5,654 nt of DNA from Dehalococcoidia bacterium (GTDB lineage: Bacteria; Chloroflexota; Dehalococcoidia; SAR202; UBA826), in NCBI GenBank assembly GCA_012965485.1, contig DTSF01000027.1, positions 1 to 5,654 on the forward strand, given 5' to 3'. The translations under genes and the position numbers were made by a program. Below, piece after piece: positions 1 through 5,654 of the stretch. Position 1 is the first letter of the stretch; the number at the start of each line of letters is the position of its first letter. Under the pieces are notes generated by a model. It made no database searches. It was not told the origin of the DNA and was given only the letters and a program-made list of their open reading frames with translations.

Positions 1-839
1 GGCAAAGTGAATGGTTTGGACCTTTTACTCTAACTAACGTGATAGAACTAACCAGTAAATTTACGGTAGCCCAGATACTGGCTAGGGAAGATTTTGCAAA
101 AAGATTCGGAGAAAACCAGCCAATATCTATAACAGAACTGTTGTACCCATTGCTTCAGGGATATGACTCTGTAGCCATCGAATCAGATGTTGAATTTGGT
201 GGAACGGATCAGAAATTTAATTTGCTGGTGGGAAGAGAATTGCAACAAATGAGAGGTATGAAAGCCCAACAATGTTTCATAATGCCTTTGCTTCCAGGAA
301 CAGACGGTGTCCAGAAAATGAGTAAAAGCCTAGGAAACTACATTGGCATAGATGAGGCGCCGCAAGAAATTTTTGGTAAAGTCATGTCGATTCCCGACTC
401 ATTGATATTGCCTTATTTCGACTGGCTTACTGACACTCCTACAAAGGAAATTACTGAAATCAGGAATTCTTTGGAAAGCCAATCCGTTAATCCGATCGAA
501 CTGAAAAAAAATGTGGCATACAAGTTGGTAACCGACTTTCACGATGCAAAATCTGCGAGTTTGTCTAGGGATTTTTTTGAGAAAACGGTTCAAGAAGGCC
601 AGGCCCCAGATGACCTGCCAGAGTACGTCATTCCTTCGGGTGATGCTGCTGTCGGCATTAAGCTGAGTAATGTTCTTGTCAGCAGTGGGCTAACGTCCAG
701 TTCTGGAGAAGCCCGACGCCTTATAGAACAAGGTGCCGTCAGGATCAATGAAATTCAAATAACGCAAAACCAACCAGTAGGCCAACTTGAAAAAGGAATT
801 CTTCGGGCAGGTCGGAGAAGGTATGTGAGGCTAATATAA
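1..839 (+). CDS. tyrS: Tyrosyl-tRNA synthetase, 5'-truncated
   Basis: Class I aminoacyl-tRNA synthetase that activates tyrosine with ATP and loads it onto tRNA-Tyr in the cytoplasm. The reading frame is open from base 3, so the gene begins left of the window. The GTG at 39 is internal: the residues before it (SEWF) match the family's NSEW-like segment. About 278 residues are visible; against a usual length near 400, I estimate that 120-130 N-terminal residues with the Rossmann fold and HIGH motif are missing. Visible marks are the LYPLLQGYDS and GGTDQKFN tyrosine/ATP-site segments, the KMSKS loop (bases 315-329, written KMSKS rather than the KFGKT of the E. coli type, so the TyrZ-like branch), and a C-terminal S4 RNA-binding domain (about 654-836, with the GEARRLIEQGAVRIN core). 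It ends in TAA at 837-839. No break or frameshift is seen. The family call is very secure. Confidence 0.96.
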   Translation, partial: QSEWFGPFTLTNVIELTSKFTVAQILAREDFAKRFGENQPISITELLYPLLQGYDSVAIESDVEFGGTDQKFNLLVGRELQQMRGMKAQQCFIMPLLPGTDGVQKMSKSLGNYIGIDEAPQEIFGKVMSIPDSLILPYFDWLTDTPTKEITEIRNSLESQSVNPIELKKNVAYKLVTDFHDAKSASLSRDFFEKTVQEGQAPDDLPEYVIPSGDAAVGIKLSNVLVSSGLTSSSGEARRLIEQGAVRINEIQITQNQPVGQLEKGILRAGRRRYVRLI

Positions 840-862
840 AATAGATATTAACTTTATCTATT
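840..862. repeat. AT-rich inverted repeat after tyrS
   Basis: An 8-base perfect inverted repeat (AATAGATA at 840-847, TATCTATT at 855-862) with a 7-base loop starts directly after the tyrS stop codon. It could end or stabilise the tyrS transcript. However, the stem holds only one G-C pair and no clear T-tract follows (TTGTTC), so it is a poor intrinsic terminator and may be chance in AT-rich DNA. Confidence 0.25.
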
Positions 863-883
863 GTTCAAGTTGACCCGTTGCTG

Positions 884-892
884 TGATAAAAT
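884..892 (+). promoter_or_regulatory. Possible extended -10 promoter for the aminotransferase
   Basis: TGATAAAAT at 884-892 fits an extended -10 element (TGn plus TAAAAT). The -35 region is poor: the good-looking TTGACC at 870-875 lies only 11 bases upstream of the -10 hexamer, which is too close. Transcription would begin near base 899, leaving a leader of about 50 bases before the TTG start at 951. If it is not real, the aminotransferase could be read through from tyrS, since the 111-base gap lacks a strong terminator. Confidence 0.3.
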
Positions 893-939
893 TCTCAAGC
901 TTGTTTTCCATATGTAATTTCAGCATCAATAGCTGGTGC

Positions 940-947
940 GGAGGAAG
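940..947 (+). promoter_or_regulatory. Strong ribosome binding site fixing a TTG start
   Basis: GGAGGAAG at 940-947 is a near-perfect Shine-Dalgarno sequence. Its GGAGG core lies 6 bases before the TTG at 951. The in-frame GTG at 936 lies upstream of this site and would translate through it, so TTG 951 is the better start. Confidence 0.8.
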
Positions 948-950
948 AAA

Positions 951-2045
951 TTGGTTAATCTCAGAATCCCCGGTCCAATTCCTGTAAACGACGATATATT
1001 GGAGTCTATGGGAACCCCAATGATAAACCACCGGGGTCCTGAATTTAAGGAAATTTTATACAGAACTACAGAAAGATTAAAAACGGTTTTCTCTACAAAG
1101 AATGATGTCTACATAATAACTGGCTCCGGAACATCAGCAATGGAAGCGGCCGTGGTAAACACTTTGTCCCCAGGGGACAAAGCTATCAACGCAACTGTCG
1201 GGATTTTCGGCAATAGATTCGGAGTTATATCTGAACGATATGGTATAGATTTAGTGAGTCTAGAATTCCCATTCGGTTCGGATGTCGACTTAGATGTCCT
1301 ACGCAATTGTCTTAACGCCAATCCTGACGTGAAAGCTGTAATGGTCACCCACAACGAAACTTCCACTGGAGTTACAAATAACCTGCAAGCCATTTCGGCC
1401 GTGGTTAAAAAAGAATACGATAAATTGATTTTGGTAGATGGAATAAGCAGTGTTTGCTCCCTACCACTTGAAACAGACCTCTGGGATCTCGATGTAGTTG
1501 CAACCGCTTCTCAAAAAGGTTGGATGCTTCCGCCAGGGCTAGCGTTTATTAGTTTTAGTGAAAAGGCATGGGAAGCACATTCACGATCGACTATGCCCAA
1601 ATTCTATTTAGATATGGCCGAGTACAAACGATACTACGAGATAGGTCAGCCTCCTTTCACGCCATCAATTTCATGTATGTTCGCTCTTGATTTAGCTCTC
1701 GACCAAATTATTACGGAGGGCATGGGATCCGTCTTTGAAAGACACGCATCGATTGGTCAATACACAAGAGACTGCATTGCAGAATTGAACCTAAATATAT
1801 TCCCACACAGTAATGAGATAGCCTCCAATACTTGCACTGCGGTGGAAGTACCTGAAGGGGTAGACGGGTCTAAACTTGTCTCTAAAATGAGGGATGAGCA
1901 CAAAGTGGTTCTAGCAGGTGGTCAGGCTTCTCTCAGCGGGAAGATTTTCAGAATTGGTCATATGGGGCAAACCACAGAATCAGACATAAAAGGCGCCATG
2001 GACGCGCTAAAAATTGTTCTACCAGAAATTGGATTCAGGAATTAG
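951..2045 (+). CDS. Class V aminotransferase, alanine/serine-glyoxylate type
   Basis: PLP-dependent fold-type I enzyme of the AGXT/PucG family (364 residues from TTG 951; relatives are usually 360-390). Such enzymes move an amino group from alanine or serine to glyoxylate or a related 2-oxoacid in the cytosol. Visible marks: the N-terminal PGPIPV and HRGPEF segments (residues 7-12, 27-32); the PLP-phosphate loop GSGTSA (58-63); HNETSTG (134-140); LVDGISS with Asp163, which should pair with the pyridine nitrogen; the SQKGW segment with Lys189 as the likely Schiff-base lysine; and RIGHMG (334-339), whose Arg334 should bind the substrate carboxylate. A start at GTG 936 would add five residues (MRRKK) but reads through the Shine-Dalgarno. 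The gene follows tyrS by 111 bases and converges on ftsH. Substrate is uncertain: alanine-glyoxylate, serine-pyruvate, serine-glyoxylate and phosphoserine activities all occur in or near this family, and no pathway neighbour decides it. Confidence 0.9.
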   Translation: MVNLRIPGPIPVNDDILESMGTPMINHRGPEFKEILYRTTERLKTVFSTKNDVYIITGSGTSAMEAAVVNTLSPGDKAINATVGIFGNRFGVISERYGIDLVSLEFPFGSDVDLDVLRNCLNANPDVKAVMVTHNETSTGVTNNLQAISAVVKKEYDKLILVDGISSVCSLPLETDLWDLDVVATASQKGWMLPPGLAFISFSEKAWEAHSRSTMPKFYLDMAEYKRYYEIGQPPFTPSISCMFALDLALDQIITEGMGSVFERHASIGQYTRDCIAELNLNIFPHSNEIASNTCTAVEVPEGVDGSKLVSKMRDEHKVVLAGGQASLSGKIFRIGHMGQTTESDIKGAMDALKIVLPEIGFRN

Positions 2046-2061
2046 TAATTCTAACTATCTG

Positions 2062-3894
2062 TTAATTCGAAGCCACTGCCGGAGCCTCGTCCAAAAGCTC
2101 CTTAAGTTCATCCCCTTCTATAGCTTCGTGCTCTATTAAATGAGATGCCAATGCGGTTAATTTACCCATGTTAGTGTTAATTAAATTTCTGGCAATTTCA
2201 TAGGCACGCTGTATCAATCCATGCACTTCTTCATCAATAGTCTGAGCTACTGTGTCACCATAGTCCCTTTGCTCTGAAATTTCTCTTCCCAAAAACACCA
2301 GTTCTTCGCGTTTACCGAAAGTTCTGGGACCCAATTTCTTACTCATACCCAACCTTGTAATCATACCCCTTGCAATATTTGTGGCTTGCTCCAAATCGTT
2401 GCCTGCTCCTGTGGTTACCTCAAAAAATACCAATTCTTCAGCTGCTCTACCTCCAAGCGCCGACGCTAGCCTAGCCTCCAATTGATTTTGGGTTACGAGT
2501 TGAGTTTCTTCCTCTGGGACAAATCGAGTGTGCCCCCCAGTTTGACCTCGGGCCACTATAGTCACTTTATAGGGAGGGTCCGCATTTGGAAGCAGATGGG
2601 CCACCAGAGCATGCCCTGCTTCATGGAAAGCCACCATCCTCTTTTCTCTATCACTGACTACTTTGTTCTTTCTCTCTGGGCCAGCTATTACACGATCTAT
2701 GGATTCTGCCATCTCATCGTACGTTATTGTCTTTTTATCCCGCCTCGCAGCCAAGATAGCTGATTCGTTTAGTAGGTTCATCAGGTCAGCCCCACTAAAC
2801 CCTGTGGTCTGCTTGGCTATTGCCGTCATATCGGTATCTTCAGAAATCGGCTTACCTTTTGAATGGACGTTCAATATTTCTTCCCTACCCTTCAGATCCG
2901 GACAATCCAAAGTTACTCTTCTATCAAAACGCCCCGGCCTCAACAAAGCTGGGTCAAGAATATCTGGTCGGTTTGTAGAGGCCAGCACAATAACATTGGT
3001 TTCATTGTCGAAACCGTCCATTTCAACCAGTATCTGGTTCAACGTCTGTTCTCTTTCATCATGTCCTCCCCCAAGCCCCGCACCTCTATGCCTACCGACA
3101 GCATCAATTTCGTCAACAAACACAATACAGGGAGTGTGTTTTTTTGCCTGTTCAAATAAATCTCTGACTCGCGATGCCCCCACACCAACAAACATTTCAA
3201 CAAACTCGGAACCACTTATAGAAAAAAAAGGAACCCCCGCTTCACCAGCTACAGCACGAGCCAAAAGGGTTTTACCAACACCAGGTGGGCCCATCAACAA
3301 AACGCCTCTAGGAATTTTGGCACCCAAAGCTAAAAACCGCTCTGGGAATTTCAAAAACTCCACAACTTCCTGTAACTCTTCCTTAGCCTCGTCGACCCCA
3401 GCAACATCAGAAAAACTTACAGTAGGATTGTCGCTATCAAAAACCCTAGCTTTTGATTTACCAAAATTAAATGTTTGGCTGGTGCTACCCTGTGCCTGCT
3501 TCATCATGAAGAGTAATATAGCCCCGAAAAAAATAAGGGGTAGGAAATTAATTAGTATTCCGAAAAAGCTCCCAATACCACCAGTTCCCCGAACAGATAC
3601 GTCCACACCCCCTGGCCCGCTACTAACTCCGGCTGCTTCTAACTGTTCCATAATACTCGAGCCCGATTCCTTTCTCGAAGTGTACTGGCTACCATCAGAT
3701 CCAACAGCAGTTAAGCTATCCCCACTTATCTCAATCGACTCTAATTTATTGTCAGATGCCAGAGATATAACTCTACTAATCGGTATTTCTGAGGACCCTC
3801 CAAATGGCTCCTTAAAAACCGTCAGAAGTATGGCCATTACGCCGACAGCTATTAAAAGATATATAAACATGCTTCTCATGGAACGCATATTCAT
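2062..3894 (-). CDS. ftsH: ATP-dependent zinc metalloprotease FtsH
   Basis: Membrane-anchored AAA+ protease that forms a hexamer and unfolds and degrades misassembled membrane proteins and some cytosolic regulators. It is complete at 610 residues, within the usual range. In order: TM1 (about 9-26); a short extracytoplasmic domain (about 30-107) ending in a Gly-rich stretch; TM2 (about 110-131); the AAA+ module with Walker A GPPGVGKT (202-209), pore loop MFVG (234-237), Walker B IVFVDEID (257-264) and a second region of homology with arginine fingers Arg319 and Arg322; then the M41 peptidase domain with zinc site HEAGH (424-428) and third ligand Asp500. All catalytic residues are intact. Four Met codons lie within the first nine codons; the first is chosen because GGAGAA sits 6 bases upstream. 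It is divergent from the regulator at 4167, not beside tilS/hpt as in many Firmicutes and Actinobacteria. Confidence 0.98.
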   Translation of the reverse strand: MNMRSMRSMFIYLLIAVGVMAILLTVFKEPFGGSSEIPISRVISLASDNKLESIEISGDSLTAVGSDGSQYTSRKESGSSIMEQLEAAGVSSGPGGVDVSVRGTGGIGSFFGILINFLPLIFFGAILLFMMKQAQGSTSQTFNFGKSKARVFDSDNPTVSFSDVAGVDEAKEELQEVVEFLKFPERFLALGAKIPRGVLLMGPPGVGKTLLARAVAGEAGVPFFSISGSEFVEMFVGVGASRVRDLFEQAKKHTPCIVFVDEIDAVGRHRGAGLGGGHDEREQTLNQILVEMDGFDNETNVIVLASTNRPDILDPALLRPGRFDRRVTLDCPDLKGREEILNVHSKGKPISEDTDMTAIAKQTTGFSGADLMNLLNESAILAARRDKKTITYDEMAESIDRVIAGPERKNKVVSDREKRMVAFHEAGHALVAHLLPNADPPYKVTIVARGQTGGHTRFVPEEETQLVTQNQLEARLASALGGRAAEELVFFEVTTGAGNDLEQATNIARGMITRLGMSKKLGPRTFGKREELVFLGREISEQRDYGDTVAQTIDEEVHGLIQRAYEIARNLINTNMGKLTALASHLIEHEAIEGDELKELLDEAPAVASN

Positions 3895-3900
3895 CTAATG

Positions 3901-3906
3901 TTCTCC
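3901..3906 (-). promoter_or_regulatory. Ribosome binding site of ftsH
   Basis: Read on the minus strand this is GGAGAA, ending 6 bases before the ATG at 3894-3892. It decides between four in-frame Met codons (residues 1, 3, 6 and 9) in favour of the first. Confidence 0.7.
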
Positions 3907-3935
3907 ATATTCTCTTACACTTGGATGATTTCTAA

Positions 3936-3941
3936 ATTGTA
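3936..3941 (-). promoter_or_regulatory. Possible -10 element of the ftsH promoter
   Basis: On the minus strand TACAAT is a 5-of-6 match to the -10 consensus, at a suitable distance for a short leader (start near 3929, about 35 bases before ATG). No convincing -35 hexamer lies 16-18 bases upstream. The spacer carries a run of eight A residues. The TTGAAA further upstream is 24 bases away, which is too far. The assignment is tentative. Confidence 0.3.
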
Positions 3942-3983
3942 CCGCTTTTTTTTACACATTAGGGCTTTCAATAGTACATGACA

Positions 3984-3997
3984 CTCCTACATTGGAG
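3984..3997. repeat. Small inverted repeat in the divergent control region
   Basis: CTCC-N6-GGAG forms a 4-base dyad between the ftsH promoter candidate and the regulator promoter. Its position upstream of both genes would suit an operator, but arms this short arise often by chance. Confidence 0.15.
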
Positions 3998-4017
3998 CAA
4001 AGATTCAAGGTTCAATA

Positions 4018-4046
4018 TCTGCACAAAATTTCACGTTTGCTATAAT
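4018..4046 (+). promoter_or_regulatory. Extended -10 promoter of the winged-helix regulator
   Basis: TGCTATAAT at 4038-4046 is a perfect extended -10 element (TGn plus TATAAT). The hexamer 17 bases upstream (TCTGCA, 4018-4023) matches the -35 consensus weakly (3 of 6), which is typical of extended -10 promoters or of promoters helped by an activator. Transcription should begin near 4053, giving a leader of about 114 bases before the ATG at 4167. The direct repeat TTCAA-N2-TTCAA (4004-4015) lies just upstream, around positions -49 to -38. Confidence 0.55.
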
Positions 4047-4166
4047 CTACAACCTTGGGATAGTGCGCTAATTTTAAACAGGGTTTCAAAATCTATTATC
4101 TTTTTTGTATATTTGTATAAATGAATAATTTGATGTCGGTGAAATACGCCTTCAGGCTCAGGGAAA

Positions 4167-4850
4167 ATGAATATAGCCCACAACAAATCTAACGAATTAA
4201 CCAGAGAAGACATTTGCCAGCTTCTTGCCGAAGACATGGTTACCCCGATATTTGTGTCTAACTCCGATGAATCGGAAACTTTCATCGTTCAAGTTGACAC
4301 TGCAAAGGGCAGTCCTCTAATAATTATGGATTTAGGTCTTCTCAACAAAGCACAAATATCTAAGGTATTGGAATTATGCAAAGGAAAAAATCTTCCAACA
4401 TTGGCAATAATTTCACCTGATGACCTAATGTCACTTGATACCGATATGATAATCACAGATTTTATTGTTGCCCCATTTCTTGAGGAAGAATTAATTATGC
4501 GGTCAATATTTTCTGTAAAAAGAGCAACCATTAAACCCTCGGAAGAAGATCTGATAAATAGAGGAGACCTTACAATCAGCCCCTCCAATTATGAGGTTCT
4601 GATAAACAATAGCAGAGTTAATCTGAGGTTTAAGGAATATGAGTTGCTACTACTTTTGGCATCAAACCCTGGCAGGGTATATAACCGGGCAACGCTCTTG
4701 AACCAAATATGGGGCTATGATTATTTTGGTGGAACCAGAACAGTGGATGTGCATATAAGAAGACTAAGAAGCAAAATAGAGAATAATTCAGAAAACCCTT
4801 ACATTGAAACTATCTGGAACGTTGGATATAGATTTAGATCTTCTAACTAG
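4167..4850 (+). CDS. OmpR/PhoB-type winged-helix regulator with degenerate receiver
   Basis: DNA-binding transcription regulator of 227 residues. The C-terminal part (about 132-225) is a clear trans_reg_C winged helix: LRFKEYELLLLLASNPGR before the turn, the IWGYDYFGGTRTVDVHIRRL region with the recognition helix (about 190-205), and the final GYRF wing. The N-terminal part (about 25-118) keeps the spacing of a receiver domain, with Asp55 in IIMDLGL at about the phospho-acceptor position. The usual acidic pair is altered (FVSNSDE), and the invariant lysine before PF is alanine (VAPF, Ala102). I infer a phosphorylation-independent, GlnR-like atypical regulator; no histidine kinase lies beside it. 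It is divergent from ftsH. ATG 4167 is the first possible start after an in-frame stop at 4140. The Shine-Dalgarno is weak (AGGG only 3 bases away). Its targets are unknown; ftsH, itself or the following dehydrogenase genes are candidates. Confidence 0.88.
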   Translation: MNIAHNKSNELTREDICQLLAEDMVTPIFVSNSDESETFIVQVDTAKGSPLIIMDLGLLNKAQISKVLELCKGKNLPTLAIISPDDLMSLDTDMIITDFIVAPFLEEELIMRSIFSVKRATIKPSEEDLINRGDLTISPSNYEVLINNSRVNLRFKEYELLLLLASNPGRVYNRATLLNQIWGYDYFGGTRTVDVHIRRLRSKIENNSENPYIETIWNVGYRFRSSN

Positions 4851-4884
4851 ACTTTACCATTCATCTACCTTCTTTCAAATGATT

Positions 4885-4914
4885 TTGACCTCCCTCTAAT
4901 ATCCGCAATATAAT
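4885..4914 (+). promoter_or_regulatory. Near-consensus sigma-70 promoter for the E1-alpha gene
   Basis: TTGACC (4885-4890, 5 of 6) and TATAAT (4909-4914, 6 of 6) are separated by 18 bases. Transcription should begin near 4921, giving a leader of about 42 bases to the TTG at 4963. This is the best promoter in the window and indicates that the dehydrogenase gene is transcribed separately from the regulator, although no terminator is visible after the regulator's stop. Confidence 0.6.
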
Positions 4915-4962
4915 CCCATTAAGAATTTGGACATTCTCGTATCAAGGCTATAGGCAAAAAAA

Positions 4963-5654
4963 TTGGATGAGATCAAACCATTGAAAACAAACTTGAAAAT
5001 TCAGGACGAGTTGCTTCTGGAGATGTACAAAGAGATGGTTCTTTGTCGAACTCTTGATGAGCGGATTTGGATGCTAAATCGCCAAGGGAAGGCAACCGTC
5101 ATGGCTTCTTCACAAGGACATGAGGCAGGCCAAATAGGGTCAGTGGCAGCCCTCCGGAAAGGATATGACCAATGTTACATTTACTATCGGGATCTTGCCG
5201 TGCTGCTCACGCTCGGATTAACCCCAGCCGAATTAATTAAAGGTTTTGTTGCGAAGGAAGGAGAGCCATTGAGCGGAGCAAGGCAGTTCCCAACTCATGG
5301 TGCCCATCCTGAATATGGCGTAATCAATCTCTCAAATGTCATAGCAACACACATACCGCAAGCCGTTGGAGCAGCATTAACTGCAAAGATGAAGAAGGAA
5401 GACAGGGTCATAGTGGCGTATTTTGGGGACGGGGCTTCCAGCGCCGGTGATTGCCACGAAGCAATGAATTTTGCTGCCATTCACAAGCTTCCCATTATAT
5501 TTTTTTGCGAAAATAATGGATATGCCATATCTGTTCCGTTATCTAAGCAAATGGCTGTGGATAATGTCGCTGCGAGGGCTGAAGGGTATGGAATGCCTGG
5601 AATAGAAATTGATGGGTGCGATATCGTAGCAGTATACGAGACCACCGTCGAAGC
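4963..5654 (+). CDS. 2-oxoacid dehydrogenase E1-alpha, branched-chain type, 3'-truncated
   Basis: Thiamine-diphosphate subunit of a 2-oxoacid dehydrogenase complex, which decarboxylates the oxoacid and passes the acyl group to lipoyl-E2 in the cytoplasm. The frame is open to the window end, with 230 codons seen of an expected 320-400. Visible marks from TTG 4963: LNRQGK (38-43), SQGHEA (50-55), YYRD (74-77), the thiamine-diphosphate/Mg motif from GDG (155-157) to NN (184-185), and NNGYAISVP (184-192). The YAISVP form, RQGK and the RQFPTHGAHPE segment resemble branched-chain (BkdA-type) E1-alpha more than pyruvate or acetoin E1-alpha, but specificity is not proven. The start is uncertain: an in-frame stop lies at 4951, no ATG occurs before 5023, and TTG codons stand at 4963, 4981, 4993 and 5011. 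TTG 4963 gives the family's usual leader, with a weak AGG 8 bases upstream. The E1-beta gene probably follows outside the window. Confidence 0.9.
   Translation, partial: MDEIKPLKTNLKIQDELLLEMYKEMVLCRTLDERIWMLNRQGKATVMASSQGHEAGQIGSVAALRKGYDQCYIYYRDLAVLLTLGLTPAELIKGFVAKEGEPLSGARQFPTHGAHPEYGVINLSNVIATHIPQAVGAALTAKMKKEDRVIVAYFGDGASSAGDCHEAMNFAAIHKLPIIFFCENNGYAISVPLSKQMAVDNVAARAEGYGMPGIEIDGCDIVAVYETTVE

Noticed and set aside
39..41. GTG at 39 as the start of a short tyrosyl-tRNA synthetase.
   Set aside because: The same frame is open to the window edge and the residues before it (SEWF) belong to the family, so the gene is truncated by the window.
864..875. GTTCAAGTTGAC occurs in the tyrS-aminotransferase gap and again inside the regulator gene (about 4288-4299).
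   Set aside because: A single 12-base match, one copy within conserved-frame coding sequence; probably chance, with no further flanking similarity.
896..903. CAAGCTTG palindrome followed by TTTT, considered as a terminator.
   Set aside because: A perfect 8-base palindrome without a loop cannot form a usable hairpin, and it lies in the aminotransferase leader.
399..1393. Minus-strand frames of 64 and 94 codons opposite tyrS (399-593) and the aminotransferase (1109-1393).
   Set aside because: Both are antisense to well-supported genes with conserved motifs in the same bases; no independent evidence.
2482..3159. Two further plus-strand frames of 93 and 98 codons opposite ftsH (2482-2763 and 2863-3159).
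   Set aside because: Both are embedded antisense in ftsH, without a ribosome binding site or any family resemblance.
2663..3898. A 411-codon open frame on the plus strand opposite ftsH, starting ATG 2663.
   Set aside because: It lies wholly antisense to a complete, motif-perfect FtsH. Its translation is low-complexity, rich in Ser, Pro and Leu, with no recognisable domain. It is a shadow of FtsH codon use.
3895..4166. tRNA, riboswitch or other structured RNA in the divergent gap.
   Set aside because: No cloverleaf, long stem or known aptamer core could be found by eye; only promoter-like elements and very short dyads.
4040..4588. Minus-strand frames of 81 and 99 codons over the regulator and its leader (4040-4285 and 4289-4588).
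   Set aside because: They overlap the regulator gene antisense, have no recognisable product, and 4040-4285 runs across the predicted promoter and leader.
5295..5480. A 61-codon minus-strand frame inside the E1-alpha gene.
   Set aside because: It lies opposite the thiamine-diphosphate motif region of a clear E1-alpha gene; a shadow.

Overview
The window looks like an ordinary stretch of an AT-rich bacterial chromosome. It carries five protein-coding genes, two of them cut by the window edges, and no RNA genes, mobile elements or CRISPR arrays that I can see. The FtsH and TyrRS sequences and the mix of genes remind me of Chloroflexota, perhaps a marine Dehalococcoidia/SAR202-type lineage. This is an impression from protein style, moderate base composition and frequent TTG starts, not a tested placement.

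Layout: (1) 1-839 (+) is the C-terminal two thirds of a tyrosyl-tRNA synthetase with a KMSKS loop and an S4 domain. (2) 951-2045 (+) is a class V PLP aminotransferase of the alanine/serine-glyoxylate (AGXT/PucG) type, starting at TTG just after a strong Shine-Dalgarno. (3) 2062-3894 (-) is a complete FtsH membrane AAA+ zinc protease, convergent with the aminotransferase with only 16 bases between stop codons. (4) 3895-4166 is a divergent control region with a candidate ftsH promoter on one side and an extended -10 promoter on the other. (5) 4167-4850 (+) is an OmpR/PhoB-type winged-helix regulator whose receiver domain has lost key phosphorylation residues and which has no kinase gene beside it. 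(6) 4851-4962 holds a near-consensus sigma-70 promoter. (7) 4963-5654 (+) is the start of the E1-alpha subunit of a thiamine-diphosphate 2-oxoacid dehydrogenase, most like the branched-chain type, cut by the window end.

The genes do not form one operon. The E1-alpha gene appears to have its own promoter and probably heads a 2-oxoacid dehydrogenase operon that continues to the right. The point most worth following is the orphan regulator with the degenerate receiver, divergent from ftsH, with a long leader and a possible direct-repeat operator at its own promoter. I found no convincing sign of a wholly new system.
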